A stretch of DNA of 64,000 nt from NCBI RefSeq assembly GCF_010093385.1, contig NZ_PDWV01000008.1:21515-85514 (forward strand), in the 5' to 3' direction. The position numbers and the translations under genes were made by a program. Every line of letters begins with the position of its first letter. The stretch's first letter is position 1. This document shows positions 55,524 through 64,000 of this stretch, piece by piece. The notes under the pieces are model-generated. The model was not told the DNA's origin. It saw nothing but the letters and a program-made list of their open reading frames with translations, and made no database searches. The DNA is from Pseudoxanthomonas mexicana. GTDB taxonomy: Bacteria; Pseudomonadota; Gammaproteobacteria; Xanthomonadales; Xanthomonadaceae.

Positions 55524-56090
55524 ATGGCCAGTTACGGCATGAACGATGTCAAGAACGGGATGAAGATCCTCGTCAACAACGAGCCTTCCGTCATCACCGA
55601 CACCGAGTACGTGAAGCCGGGCAAGGGCCAGGCGTTCACGCGCGTGAAGTACCGTCAGATCCGCACCGGCCGCGTGCAGGAAATCACCATGAAGAGCACC
55701 GACTCGGTCGAGGCGGCGGACGTGGTGGACACCGACATGCAGTACCTGTATTCCGACGGCGAGTACTGGCACTTCATGCAGCAGGAAACCTTCGAGCAGG
55801 TGCAGGCCGACAAGGCCGGCATGGCCGGCGCCGAGAAGTGGCTCAAGGGCGAGGAGCAGTGCGTGGTCACGCTGTACAACGGCACCCCGATCCAGGTGAC
55901 CCCGCCGAACTTCGTCGAACTGAAGATCGTCGAGACCGATCCGGGCGTGAAGGGCGACACCGCCGGTACCGGCGGCAAGCCGGCCACGCTGGAAACCGGC
56001 GCGGTCGTGCGCGTGCCGCTGTTCGTCGGCCAGGACGAGATCATCAAGGTCGACACGCGCTCGGGCGACTACGTCAGCCGCGTGAAGTGA
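55524..56090 (+). CDS. efp: Translation elongation factor P
   Basis: This 188-residue factor relieves ribosome stalling at polyproline. Lys34 in KPGKGQAF is the site that EpmA/EpmB beta-lysylate. Three OB-type beta domains are expected. AAGGAG precedes ATG 55524. The last base of its stop is the first base of the next gene. Confidence 0.97.
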   Translation: MASYGMNDVKNGMKILVNNEPSVITDTEYVKPGKGQAFTRVKYRQIRTGRVQEITMKSTDSVEAADVVDTDMQYLYSDGEYWHFMQQETFEQVQADKAGMAGAEKWLKGEEQCVVTLYNGTPIQVTPPNFVELKIVETDPGVKGDTAGTGGKPATLETGAVVRVPLFVGQDEIIKVDTRSGDYVSRVK

Positions 56091-56299
56091 TGGAGCATCT
56101 TGCGCTGTATCTGGGCGTCTGGGCGGTGGGCGTGCTGCTCGCCGGCTTGGGCGTGATGCTGTGCTGGAATGCGACCCTGCCGCTGCTGTTCCCCAGCGTG
56201 CCGCGGCTGGGCTACGGGCGCGCCCTGGCCCTGATGCTGCTGTGCTGGCTGCTGTTCGGCGCCGGCGCCATCGGGCTGACCTACACGCTGGGATTCTGA
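56090..56299 (+). CDS. Small two-helix membrane protein
   Basis: This 69-residue protein has helices YLGVWAVGVLLAGLGVMLCW and ALALMLLCWLLFGAGAIGLT. It overlaps the efp stop by one base (TGATG), so it is translated after efp. Function unknown. Confidence 0.75.
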   Translation: MEHLALYLGVWAVGVLLAGLGVMLCWNATLPLLFPSVPRLGYGRALALMLLCWLLFGAGAIGLTYTLGF

Positions 56300-56310
56300 G
56301 CCGAGGCCCC

Positions 56311-57651
56311 ATGAGCGACCGCATCCCCGAAGCCTGCGACCTGTTGATCGAAGCCGGTTTCGTGGTGCCGGTCGTCCCGCACGGGGTGGTGCTGGAACAC
56401 CATGCGGTCGCCGTGACCGGCGGCCGCATCGTGGCGGTCCTGCCGGTGCCGGAGGCGCGCTCGCGCTTCGCGCCGCGCGAGACGGTGTCGCGCCCGGATG
56501 CGGCGCTGATCCCGGGCCTGGTGAACGCGCATACCCACAATCCGATGACGCTGCTGCGCGGCGTCGCCGACGACCTGCCGCTGAAGGTCTGGCTGCAGCA
56601 GCACATCTGGCCGATCGAAGCGGCCGTGATCGGCCCGGACTTCGTCGCCGACGGCATCACCCTGGCGATCGCCGAGATGCTCCGTGGCGGCACCACCTGC
56701 GTCAACGAGAACTACTTCTTCCCCGACGTGCAGGCGGCCACCTACAAGCGCCACGGCTTCCGTGCGCGCGTGGGCCTGCCGGTGATCGACTTCCCCACCG
56801 CGTGGGCGGCGTCGGACGACGAGTACTTCGACAAGGCCGACGAGGTGCACGACCAGTGGCGCGACGACGCCCTGATCGCGACCGCGTTCGCCCCGCATGC
56901 GCCGTACACCGTCAACGATGCGAACTTCGAACGCGTGCGCATGCTGGCCGACCAGCTGGACATCCCAGTGCACCTGCACCTGCACGAGACCGCGCAGGAA
57001 GTCGAGCAATCGCTGGAAAAGCACGGCCAGCGTCCGATCGCCAGGCTGGACCGGCTGGGGCTGGTCAACGAGCGGCTGATCGCCATCCACATGACCCAGC
57101 TGACCGAGGCCGAGATGCATCTGTGCGCCGAGCGCGGTGTCAGCGTGGTCCATTGCCCGGAATCCAACCTCAAGCTCGCCTCCGGCTTCTGCCCGGCCTG
57201 CGCGCTGGAACGGGCGGGCGTGAACCTGGCCATCGGCACCGACGGCTGCGCCAGCAACAACGATCTGGACATGTTCAGCGAAACCCGCACCGCGGCCCTG
57301 CTGGCCAAGGCGGTGGCGCAGGATGCCGCGGCGCTGGATGCGTTCAGCGCCCTGCGTGCGGCCACCCTGGGCGGGGCGAAGGCGATCGGCTTCGACGACC
57401 GCGTCGGCTCCATCGAGCCGGGCAAGGAGGCCGACCTGGTGTGCGTGGACCTGTCCGCGCTGGAAACCCAGCCGCTGCATCACGTGGTGTCCCAGCTCAT
57501 CTACGCCACCGGCCGCCAGCAGGTCAGCGACGTCTGGATCGCAGGGCGGGCCCGGCTGCGGCAGCGCATGCTGGTGGATATCGACATCGAAGGCGCCCTG
57601 TCCAACGCGCGCCAGTGGCGCGAGCGGATCGCCGGCATCCGTCTCTCCTGA
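56311..57651 (+). CDS. TRZ/ATZ-family amidohydrolase (adenosine-derivative deaminase type)
   Basis: This 446-residue metal hydrolase has NAHTH (72-76), HLHLHE (221-226) and the late [13 protein letters not shown] motif. Homologues deaminate S-adenosylhomocysteine, methylthioadenosine or 5'-deoxyadenosine, or other amine-bearing rings. Neighbour ubiG makes SAH as a by-product, so a role in SAH/MTA handling is plausible but not shown. Confidence 0.88.
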   Translation: MSDRIPEACDLLIEAGFVVPVVPHGVVLEHHAVAVTGGRIVAVLPVPEARSRFAPRETVSRPDAALIPGLVNAHTHNPMTLLRGVADDLPLKVWLQQHIWPIEAAVIGPDFVADGITLAIAEMLRGGTTCVNENYFFPDVQAATYKRHGFRARVGLPVIDFPTAWAASDDEYFDKADEVHDQWRDDALIATAFAPHAPYTVNDANFERVRMLADQLDIPVHLHLHETAQEVEQSLEKHGQRPIARLDRLGLVNERLIAIHMTQLTEAEMHLCAERGVSVVHCPESNLKLASGFCPACALERAGVNLAIGTDGCASNNDLDMFSETRTAALLAKAVAQDAAALDAFSALRAATLGGAKAIGFDDRVGSIEPGKEADLVCVDLSALETQPLHHVVSQLIYATGRQQVSDVWIAGRARLRQRMLVDIDIEGALSNARQWRERIAGIRLS

Positions 57652-57697
57652 GTCATACGTGACGGCGTCATGGCCGGCATCGTCTTACAATGACGCC

Positions 57698-58417
57698 ATG
57701 ACCACCTCGACTGCGCCCCGCGACGACAATTTCAGCCAGGCCGAACTCGACAAGTTCGGCGCATTGGCCAACCGCTGGTGGGACCCCGATGGTCCCCAGA
57801 AGGCGCTGCACGCGCTGAATCCGGTCCGCCTGCAGTACGTGCGCGACCGTGCACGTCTTGCCGGCGCGACCGCGCTGGACGTTGGCTGCGGCGGCGGATT
57901 GCTGAGCGAAGCCCTTGCAAGCGAGGGTGCTCAGGTCACCGCGATCGACCTGGCGCCGGAACTGGTGAAGGTGGCGCGACTGCACCGGCTCGAATCCGGC
58001 GTGCATGTGGACTACCAACTGCGCTCGGTGGAATCGCTGGCCGAGGAGCGGCCCGGCAGCTTCGATGTGATCACCTGCATGGAAATGCTGGAGCACGTGC
58101 CCGATCCGACCTCAATCATCCGTGCCTGCCATGCGCTGCTGAAGCCGGGCGGGCAGCTGTTCCTCTCCACGCTCAACCGCACGCCGGCCGCGTTCGCGCT
58201 GGCGATCGTCGGTGCGGAATACGTCGCCCGCCTGCTGCCGAAGGGCACGCATCACTACAAGGAATTCATCCGTCCGTCGGAACTGGCCGCCTGGCTGCGC
58301 GATGCGGGGCTGCAACTGCAGGACGTGTCCGGCCTGGCCTACGAGCCGTGGCGGCAGCGCGCACGGCTGAGTACGCGCACCGACGTGAACTACCTGGCCT
58401 GCGCGGTGAAGCCGTGA
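57698..58417 (+). CDS. ubiG: UbiG, bifunctional ubiquinone O-methyltransferase
   Basis: This 239-residue SAM-dependent methyltransferase does both O-methylations in ubiquinone synthesis. The SAM loop [15 protein letters not shown] is at 59-73. NRWWDPDG and HALNPVRL are typical UbiG segments. It lies 46 bp after the amidohydrolase and overlaps gph by four bases (GTGA). Confidence 0.95.
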   Translation: MTTSTAPRDDNFSQAELDKFGALANRWWDPDGPQKALHALNPVRLQYVRDRARLAGATALDVGCGGGLLSEALASEGAQVTAIDLAPELVKVARLHRLESGVHVDYQLRSVESLAEERPGSFDVITCMEMLEHVPDPTSIIRACHALLKPGGQLFLSTLNRTPAAFALAIVGAEYVARLLPKGTHHYKEFIRPSELAAWLRDAGLQLQDVSGLAYEPWRQRARLSTRTDVNYLACAVKP

Positions 58418-59247
58418 CGTCGGCGGGGTTCCCGCGTGCCGCCCTGTTCGACCTGGACGGCACGCTGCTGGACAGCGCGCCGGACATGCTGGCCACCGCC
58501 AACAGGATGCGCGCCTCGCGGGGCATAGCGCCGATGACGCTGGACCTGTTGCGGCCGCATGTCTCCAAAGGGGCGCGTGCCATGCTGGCCGCAGCGTTTC
58601 CGGAGATGGAACAGGGTCCCCGCGAAGCGCTGGTGCCCGAATTCCTGGCGATCTACCGGGAAGAGCTGGGACGGCACAGCGTGCTGTTCGACGGCGTGGC
58701 CGCGATGCTGGCCGCGCTCGAAGCGGCGGGCAGCACCTGGGGCATCGTGACCAACAAGCCCGAATACCTCGCGCGCGACATCCTGCCCCAGTTCGGCTGG
58801 GATACGCGCTGTGCGGTGCTGATCGGCGGCGACACGCTGGCCGAGAAGAAGCCGCACCCGTTGCCGCTGCAGGTGGCCGCCGACCGCATCGACATCGCCA
58901 TCGCCGACTGCGTCTACGTGGGCGACGACGAGCGCGACATCCAGTCCGCCCGCGCCGCCGGCATGCCGTCGGTCGCCGCGCTGTGGGGCTATCGCCAGGC
59001 GCATGAGGAGCCGGCGCTGTGGTTGGCGGATGTGATGGTGGGAGTGCCCGCTGCGCTCATCGATCCGTCGGCATGGCCTTCGGCCGCAGTTTCGTGGGAG
59101 CGACGTAAGTCGCGACCGCACGGTCGCTGTCCTCCATTTTTTCAGCCGCGAATCGAGAACGCATTGCGCCCGGTCGCCCGTGCGCGCCAGCATCACGGGC
59201 GCGACTTACCAGTACCGGCATGCCGGTACTACTCCTACAAGGTTTGA
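58414..59247 (+). CDS. gph: Phosphoglycolate phosphatase (HAD family), with a repeat-derived C-terminal tail
   Basis: This 277-residue HAD hydrolase removes phosphate from 2-phosphoglycolate. The nucleophile is Asp13 with Asp15 ([10 protein letters not shown]); IVTNKP, KKPHPLP and GDDERDI are the other HAD motifs. Homologues are about 220-230 residues. From about residue 227 (SWERRKSRP) the reading frame runs through an inverted repeat, adding about 50 repeat-derived residues. GTG 58414 overlaps the ubiG stop. Confidence 0.88.
   Translation: MTSAGFPRAALFDLDGTLLDSAPDMLATANRMRASRGIAPMTLDLLRPHVSKGARAMLAAAFPEMEQGPREALVPEFLAIYREELGRHSVLFDGVAAMLAALEAAGSTWGIVTNKPEYLARDILPQFGWDTRCAVLIGGDTLAEKKPHPLPLQVAADRIDIAIADCVYVGDDERDIQSARAAGMPSVAALWGYRQAHEEPALWLADVMVGVPAALIDPSAWPSAAVSWERRKSRPHGRCPPFFQPRIENALRPVARARQHHGRDLPVPACRYYSYKV
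59094..59240. repeat. Inverted repeat element, copy E, with a nested palindrome
   Basis: The left arm GTGGGAGCGACGTAAGTCGCGACCGC starts at 59094. The right arm GCGACTTAC...CTCCTACA (59201-59240) is split by the 20-bp perfect palindrome AGTACCGGCATGCCGGTACT (59211-59230). The element covers the 3' end of gph. Confidence 0.82.
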
Positions 59248-59251
59248 TGGC

Positions 59252-59959
59252 ATGTCCGACTCCGCCGCCCTCGACAGCTTCCTGGAAAAATGGCGCGCCC
59301 GATGGCCGGAATGGTCGGTCGCCGAAGTATTCGTTGCGCACGCGCGACGCGACATCGTGGTGGCATGGTTCGCGCTGTTGCAGGAGTTCGAGGACGTGCT
59401 GAACATCGCCGGCGACCCGCTGCCGGCGGACGCCAAGCTGGCCTGGTGGGGCGAGGAACTGCGCGGCTGGGCCTCGCAACGCTCGCGTCATCCGCTCGGC
59501 CGTCGCCTCGAACCGGTGCGCGCCGACTGGGCGCGGCTTGCCGACGCGTTGCCCACGCTTGCAGAAGCTCGCACGGTACCGCGGGATCGCGAGGCGGGCT
59601 TCGCCGCGTTATCGCGTTATGGCGACGCGGTTGCCGCCGTGGAGAGCGGGGTCCTGGGTCGCATGCCCGCCTCGCAGGCCATCGTCGCGGAGATGCTGTC
59701 TGCCCGCTTGATGGAGGTCGGCGGCGTGGCCGTGCCGGTGAACCTGCAGCAAGGCGCGGATGAAGCAGGCCAGCTCAGGGCCTGGGCCACCGCGTTGCAC
59801 GAAGCCTGGCCCCCGCGCGACGGCGCGCGCGAGCGTCGCCTGCTGTCCGCATATATGCATGGCCGCCTTCCCCGTTTCGCGCGCCGGGGCGAACCTGCGC
59901 CGCTGCCGTCGCGGGCCTCTCTGCTGTTCACCGGCTGGCGCGCCGCGCGCGGCGGCTGA
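59252..59959 (+). CDS. Phytoene/squalene synthase-like protein
   Basis: This 235-residue helical protein resembles the trans-isoprenyl diphosphate synthase family in EFEDVLNIAGDPLPADAKLAW and WWGEELRGWA. The usual two DXXXD motifs are not clear, so enzyme activity is uncertain. Short proteins of this type occur near ubiquinone genes in Xanthomonads. It starts five bases after the gph stop. Confidence 0.6.
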   Translation: MSDSAALDSFLEKWRARWPEWSVAEVFVAHARRDIVVAWFALLQEFEDVLNIAGDPLPADAKLAWWGEELRGWASQRSRHPLGRRLEPVRADWARLADALPTLAEARTVPRDREAGFAALSRYGDAVAAVESGVLGRMPASQAIVAEMLSARLMEVGGVAVPVNLQQGADEAGQLRAWATALHEAWPPRDGARERRLLSAYMHGRLPRFARRGEPAPLPSRASLLFTGWRAARGG

Positions 59960-60066
59960 AGGGCCCGCTTATCGCGCCGATAGGTTCGGAAGCATGCTGT
60001 AACGGACTGTTTCATCGAGCGATTCGGGGGCAGGGGGTACAATGCGCGGCATCCACTCCCCCGTGC

Positions 60067-61005
60067 ATGACGATGGCTCCCTCGCTCCCCGCGGCGCCCC
60101 GCGCCGATCTTCCCGATGTCGCCCACCAGCGCGTGCCGCTGGCGCGCCCCCTGGACTGGGTGGGCATGGAGAACATCGCGTTGCCGGTCCGCCTGCCGGA
60201 CGGGCAGGGTGGGCAGCTGCAGGTGGCCGCCAGCATCGACCTGTCGGTGAACCTGGCCCATGCCGATGCGCGCGGCATCCACATGTCGCGTCTCTACCTG
60301 GAACTGCAGGACGGTCTGGCGCGCGAGTCCATCACGCCTGCCGGCCTGCGCCACCTGCTGCAGACCAGCGTGGACTCGCAGGCCGGGCTGGCCACGCAGG
60401 CGCGGCTGCGTATCCGCTACGAGGCGCTGCTGCAGCGGAAGGCGCTGGAAAGCGATTACGCCGGCTGGAAGAGCTACCCGGTCGAGATCGAGGCCACACT
60501 GGCCGACGGTCATCTCCTGCTGGCACTGTCGTTCGCCGTCGAATATTCCAGCACCTGTCCGGCCTCGGCCGCGCTGTCGCGCCAGGCCAACGCCGAGCGC
60601 TTCGCCGAGGATTTTGCAGCAGCACGTCCGCTGTCGGTCAACGTGGTGCATGACTGGCTCGCGTCCGAGCGTGGGCTGGCTGCCACGCCGCACGCGCAGC
60701 GCAGCCGGGCCAGTGTGCGTGTGGAGTTGCGGCCACAGTTCGACGAGTTGCCGCTGGTGGCGCTCGTTGACGCGATCGAAGCCGCGCTGGGCACGCCGGT
60801 GCAGACCGCGGTGAAGCGGGTGGACGAACAGGCCTTCGCTCGCCTCAACGCCGAAAACCTGATGTTCTGCGAAGACGCAGCCCGTCGGGTGGCGTCGGTG
60901 CTGGCGGGCGATGCGCGCATCGCCCGCTACGACGCCACCGTCGCGCACTACGAAAGCCTGCACCCGCATGACGCGGTGGCCCGGGTCAGCGGCAGCAACG
61001 ACTGA
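60067..61005 (+). CDS. folE2: GTP cyclohydrolase FolE2 (type IB)
   Basis: This 312-residue enzyme makes dihydroneopterin triphosphate from GTP, the first step to folate. It has GIHMSRLY (70-77) and active-site Cys164 in EYSSTCPASAALS. Type IB enzymes can use metals other than zinc and often serve zinc limitation. ATG 60067 was chosen; ATG 60073 is next in frame. No Zur box was recognised upstream. Confidence 0.92.
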   Translation: MTMAPSLPAAPRADLPDVAHQRVPLARPLDWVGMENIALPVRLPDGQGGQLQVAASIDLSVNLAHADARGIHMSRLYLELQDGLARESITPAGLRHLLQTSVDSQAGLATQARLRIRYEALLQRKALESDYAGWKSYPVEIEATLADGHLLLALSFAVEYSSTCPASAALSRQANAERFAEDFAAARPLSVNVVHDWLASERGLAATPHAQRSRASVRVELRPQFDELPLVALVDAIEAALGTPVQTAVKRVDEQAFARLNAENLMFCEDAARRVASVLAGDARIARYDATVAHYESLHPHDAVARVSGSND

Positions 61006-61021
61006 GGGCTCGGTTGCCGGC

Positions 61022-61086
61022 TGTGGGAGCGACGTGAGTCGCGAGGCTTTGCGTTGAGCGCGATCGCGACTCACGTCGCTCCCACA
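61022..61086. repeat. Inverted repeat element, copy F
   Basis: Arms 61022-61044 and 61064-61086 are perfect 23-bp inverted repeats with a 19-bp loop. It lies between convergent folE2 and the M23 peptidase gene. Confidence 0.92.
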
Positions 61087-61099
61087 ACGGCAGGTCGGG

Positions 61100-61954
61100 T
61101 CACTTCCCGCGTTCGAGTACCAACAGCGGATCGATACGCGTATCGAACCAGTTCATTCCCCAGTGCAGATGCGGCCCCGTCGCACGCCCCGTGGCGCCCA
61201 CGGCCCCAATGACCTGTCCCGGTTCGATCCGGTCGCCCACTTTCACGTCGATGCGTGACAGGTGCAGGAAATTTGAACTGACGCCATGGCCATGGTCCAG
61301 CAACACGGTACCACCGGTCAGATAGAGGTCGGGCGACGCGAACGTCACCACGCCACCGGCCGGCGCTTTCACCGGTGTCCCGTCCGGCGCCGCGATGTCC
61401 ATGCCCGAGTGGCCCGCACCGGGCTGGCCGTTGTAGACGCGCGCATTGCCGAAGCGGCCGCTGATGCGCCCCTGCACCGGCCACTGGAAAGGAAGCGCGA
61501 AGTCGGTGCGCTCATCGTCGCGCTCGCGCGCGGCGGTGACCAGCGCCTGCTCGCGCTGGATGCGCGCGGCGATCTCCGGAGGGGGATTGACGGTCTTCGG
61601 TGGCACGCCGTTGACATGTTCGACCGGCCAGTCGCGCGGCGTCACTGCGATGCTGACGGGTTCCACGCGGCCCGAGGGCAGGGTGACATCGACCTTCAGC
61701 GGGCCGGTCTCATCGCGGCCCACGCCGATGGCGACGGTGCCGTAGCCGGTGGCGCGCAACAAGCGTTCGCGGTAGCGCACCTGGCTGCCGGGTGGCACCT
61801 TGCCGAACACCAGCGCGCCCTGCGGCACGCTGGCGGGAAAAACGACACGATCTTCCTGTGGAACCGGGGCTGCCGGCACCACGTCCTGCGCAACGACGAG
61901 CGGTACCCAGCCAGCACAGACAGCGGCGAACAGCGCCGCGACGATCAACTTCAA
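61100..61954 (-). CDS. M23-family peptidase (LytM domain)
   Basis: This 284-residue exported protein (signal peptide to about VVA-QD, residue 23) has an N-terminal beta region and a C-terminal LytM domain. Zn ligands are in HSGMDIAAP (about 181-189) and HLHWGM (about 261-266). It may cut crosslinks in peptidoglycan. TTG 61954 overlaps the pyrC stop (TTGA), with GGAG upstream. Confidence 0.88.
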   Translation of the reverse strand: MKLIVAALFAAVCAGWVPLVVAQDVVPAAPVPQEDRVVFPASVPQGALVFGKVPPGSQVRYRERLLRATGYGTVAIGVGRDETGPLKVDVTLPSGRVEPVSIAVTPRDWPVEHVNGVPPKTVNPPPEIAARIQREQALVTAARERDDERTDFALPFQWPVQGRISGRFGNARVYNGQPGAGHSGMDIAAPDGTPVKAPAGGVVTFASPDLYLTGGTVLLDHGHGVSSNFLHLSRIDVKVGDRIEPGQVIGAVGATGRATGPHLHWGMNWFDTRIDPLLVLERGK

Positions 61955-63297
61955 CGCGCGAACTCCAGGCGCTGGCCGTTGGGTGTGCCGACCAGATGCT
62001 GGCCATTCCAGACCATGCGGCCATTGACCCAGGTGGCGCCGATCCGCGAACGGAACGTGCGGCCCTCGAAGGGCGACCAGCCGACCTTGGACAGCACGTC
62101 CTCGCGCTTCACCGTGAACGGCTCGTCGTCGATCAGCACCAGGTCGGCGAAATAGCCTTCGCGCAGGTAGCCGCGCTCCTTCACGTCGAACAGCTGCGCC
62201 GGGGCATGGGCGAACTTCTGCACCACGCGGGCGACGTCCATGCGGCCTTCGTGCACCAGTTCGAGGGCGGCTACCAGGGCGTACTGCACCAGCGGCAGGC
62301 CCGAGGGCGCCTGAACGTACGGCTTTTCCTTCTCTTCCAGCGTGTGCGGGGCATGGTCGGTGGCCAGCACATCGACCACGTCGTCCACCAGCGCCTTGAT
62401 CAGCGCTTCGCGATCGCCGGCATCCTTGATGGCGGGATTGCACTTGATCAGGTTGCCCAGCGCGGCGTAGTCGGCACGGTCGAAGCGCAGGAAATGGATG
62501 CAGGTCTCGGCGGTGATCTGCTTGCACTTGCCATCGGGCTGCACCAGCGGGCCCGGCGTGAACAGCGCCAGCTCGTCGGCCGTGGAGATGTGCAGCACGT
62601 GCAGGCGGGTGCCGTGCCTGCGCGCCAGCGACATCGCCAGACGGGTGGACTTTATGCAGGCCTCGCGGCTGCGGATGTCGGGGTGGTGCTCGGCACTCAG
62701 CGCATCGCCGTACCTGGCCTGGAACGCCGCCAGGTTGGCGTCGATCGTCGGCGTGTCTTCGCAGTGGGTGATGATCGGCGTGGGCGCTTCGCGGAAGATC
62801 GCGTCCAGTGTGTCGGGATTGTCGACCAGCATGTTGCCGGTGGACGCGCCCATGAACACCTTGATGCCCGGCGCGGTCTTCGGGTCGAGCGTGCGGATCG
62901 CCTCCAGGTTGTCGTTGCTGGCGCCCAGGTAGAAGCCGTAGTTGCCCCAGGCGCGTCCCTTCGCGCGCTGGTACTTGTCCTCCAGCGCGGCCGCGTCCAG
63001 CGTCGGCGGGCTGGTGTTGGGCATGTCCATGAACGTGGTCAGGCCGCCGGCGACCGCCGCGGCGGATTCGGTGGCCATGTCGCCCTTGTGCGGCATGCCC
63101 GGTTCGCGGAAGTGCACCTGGTCGTCGATCATCCCCGGCAACAGCCAGCGTCCGGCGGCATCGATCACCGTATCGTCGCCCTGGGGCCGGATTTCGGCGG
63201 CGACGCGGGCGATGCGTCCGTTCTCGATGCGCAGGTCGCCTTCGGTGATGCGACCTTCGTTGACCAGGCGGGCATTGACGATGACGGTAGAGGGCAT
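61951..63297 (-). CDS. pyrC: Dihydroorotase
   Basis: This 448-residue amidohydrolase closes carbamoyl-aspartate to dihydroorotate. It has DDQVHFREPG (58-67), KVFMGASTGN, HCED, LHVLHIST and ATDHAPHT. In the first motif Gln60 replaces the usual His of HXH, a pattern I recall from one branch of bacterial dihydroorotases. The start overlaps yidD by one base (TGATG), and the stop overlaps the M23 gene. Confidence 0.94.
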   Translation of the reverse strand: MPSTVIVNARLVNEGRITEGDLRIENGRIARVAAEIRPQGDDTVIDAAGRWLLPGMIDDQVHFREPGMPHKGDMATESAAAVAGGLTTFMDMPNTSPPTLDAAALEDKYQRAKGRAWGNYGFYLGASNDNLEAIRTLDPKTAPGIKVFMGASTGNMLVDNPDTLDAIFREAPTPIITHCEDTPTIDANLAAFQARYGDALSAEHHPDIRSREACIKSTRLAMSLARRHGTRLHVLHISTADELALFTPGPLVQPDGKCKQITAETCIHFLRFDRADYAALGNLIKCNPAIKDAGDREALIKALVDDVVDVLATDHAPHTLEEKEKPYVQAPSGLPLVQYALVAALELVHEGRMDVARVVQKFAHAPAQLFDVKERGYLREGYFADLVLIDDEPFTVKREDVLSKVGWSPFEGRTFRSRIGATWVNGRMVWNGQHLVGTPNGQRLEFAR

Positions 63298-63554
63298 CAG
63301 TGGTGTCCTGAACAGGAGTGGGTGGGGGAGGCGCCGTCGCGGGCAGGGACCGGGTCGTGCCCGCCGGGGTGCAGGGGATGGCAGCGGCCGATCCGACGAA
63401 GGGCCAGCCAGCCGCCCCTGAACGGCCCGAACCGTCCGATCGCCTCCATTGCGTACTCCGAGCACGAAGGCACGAACCGGCAGCGCGGCCCCAGCAGCGG
63501 GCTTATGAAGCGCTTGTAGCCCTTCAACAGCAGGATGAGCAGACGGGCGAGCAT
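63297..63554 (-). CDS. yidD: Membrane protein insertion efficiency factor YidD
   Basis: This 85-residue protein has the YidD core [18 protein letters not shown] and [12 protein letters not shown] with three conserved Cys. YidD helps YidC insert inner-membrane proteins. It usually lies between rnpA and yidC; here it heads a pyrC/M23 transcript. The start ATG is at 63554. Confidence 0.93.
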   Translation of the reverse strand: MLARLLILLLKGYKRFISPLLGPRCRFVPSCSEYAMEAIGRFGPFRGGWLALRRIGRCHPLHPGGHDPVPARDGASPTHSCSGHH

Positions 63555-63576
63555 GTTCCGATGATACCGCGTCGGG

Positions 63577-63605
63577 TTGCCGCTGCCCGCCGGGTAGGCT
63601 ATAAA
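63577..63605 (+). promoter_or_regulatory. Sigma-70-type promoter of the histone-like gene
   Basis: TTGCCG (63577-63582), a 17-bp spacer and TATAAA (63600-63605). Transcription would begin near 63612. Confidence 0.7.
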
Positions 63606-63649
63606 AGCGCGCTTTCCCGATGCTCGGGAAGAACAAGGAAGCGTTGTTC

Positions 63650-64000
63650 GTGGCTGCGAAGAAACCTGCGAAGAAGGCCGCCAAGGCCGCCAAGAAGCCC
63701 GTTCAGGCCGTCGCCAAGAAGCCTGCCGCGAAGAAGGTTGCCGCCAAGAAACCGGCTGCAAAGCCGGCGGCCAAGAAGGCGGCGCCCAAGCCTGCTGCCA
63801 AGAAGGCCGTCGCCAAGAAGGCGGTACCGGCCAAGAAGCCGGTCGCCAAGCCGGCGGTGAAGAAGGCCGCACCCGCCAAGAAGGCGGTTGCCAAGCCGGC
63901 GAAGCCTGCCGTCGCCAAGAAGCCCGCGCCGGCGTCCAAGGCGACCGCCGCCAAGGCTGCTCCGGTGAAGGCACCGGCCACTGTCTCTTCTAAACATCTC
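63650..64000 (+). CDS. Histone H1-like Ala/Lys/Pro-rich protein, 5' part
   Basis: The window ends inside this gene after 117 codons. The product is almost all Ala, Lys, Pro and Val in repeats such as [16 protein letters not shown], like bacterial histone-H1 or AlgP-type DNA-binding proteins. GTG 63650 has AAGGA upstream. ATG 63620 is in frame but would leave only about 8 nt of leader from the predicted transcription start. Confidence 0.82.
   Translation, partial: MAAKKPAKKAAKAAKKPVQAVAKKPAAKKVAAKKPAAKPAAKKAAPKPAAKKAVAKKAVPAKKPVAKPAVKKAAPAKKAVAKPAKPAVAKKPAPASKATAAKAAPVKAPATVSSKHL

Noticed and set aside
59960..60066. Zur box before folE2
   Set aside because: FolE2 is often Zur-controlled, but I found no convincing palindrome here.
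63659..63990. Tandem repeat or CRISPR-like array
   Set aside because: The repetition is the codon pattern of an Ala/Lys/Pro-rich protein, with no fixed repeat and spacer.

Overview
The window is GC-rich, gene-dense chromosomal DNA that looks like a member of the Xanthomonadaceae (Lysobacterales), most likely Pseudoxanthomonas or a close relative. The evidence is the gene set: fused aspartokinase/homoserine dehydrogenase thrA, a FimX-like protein, a GH13 maltose locus with a SUT-type transporter and a TonB-dependent receptor, PhaR with PhbB-like reductases, and GluQ-RS. Short inverted repeats built on GTAGGAGCGACGTGAGTCGC also recur in gaps. No phage, transposase, integrase or CRISPR array was seen. 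The genus is an inference from gene style, not a proven assignment.

Layout. 1-5.3 kb: end of ispG, a PAP2 phosphatase, a pectinacetylesterase-family enzyme with a small membrane-anchored partner, a DedA-rhodanese fusion and an FHA-GGDEF cyclase. 5.4-13.1 kb: a Ser/Thr kinase with TPRs, an EamA transporter, murB (frameshifted) coupled to pyrD, a DUF4190 protein and an antiquitin-type aldehyde dehydrogenase. 13.3-19.3 kb: tRNA-Arg(CCT), a secreted hypothetical, then thrL-thrA-thrB-thrC with a Thr/Ile-rich leader peptide. 19.4-21.2 kb: two L,D-transpeptidases.

21.2-30.8 kb is the most interesting block, a sulfide/persulfide defence island. One arm encodes rhodanese, a BigR-type ArsR repressor, a second rhodanese, an AhpD-like protein and a persulfide-dioxygenase-like MBL enzyme. 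The divergent arm encodes sulfide:quinone oxidoreductase, a YgaP-like membrane protein, an RND adaptor and pump, a Tll0287-like heme lipoprotein and an OsmC peroxidase. The two arms share a palindromic AT-rich operator lying over opposed promoters.

30.9-41.2 kb is a maltose/maltodextrin locus: LacI regulator, periplasmic alpha-amylase, MFS sugar transporter, alpha-glucosidase, a secreted esterase and a TonB-dependent receptor. An identical 17-bp operator-like site lies before the alpha-glucosidase/transporter pair and before the receptor.

41.3-51.1 kb: tRNA-Ala(CGC), RNase D, a lipoprotein with an FGE-sulfatase domain, an M48 protease, several small proteins including an orphan phage-tail-tube-like protein and a membrane-protein gene broken by an in-frame TGA, then two acetoacetyl-CoA reductase-type genes around phaR, and gluQ. 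51.2-64 kb: htpX, a FimX-like protein, epmB divergent from efp, an amidohydrolase-ubiG-gph run, a small SQS/PSY-like protein, folE2, an M23 peptidase coupled to pyrC and yidD, and the start of an Ala/Lys/Pro-rich histone-H1-like protein cut by the window edge.
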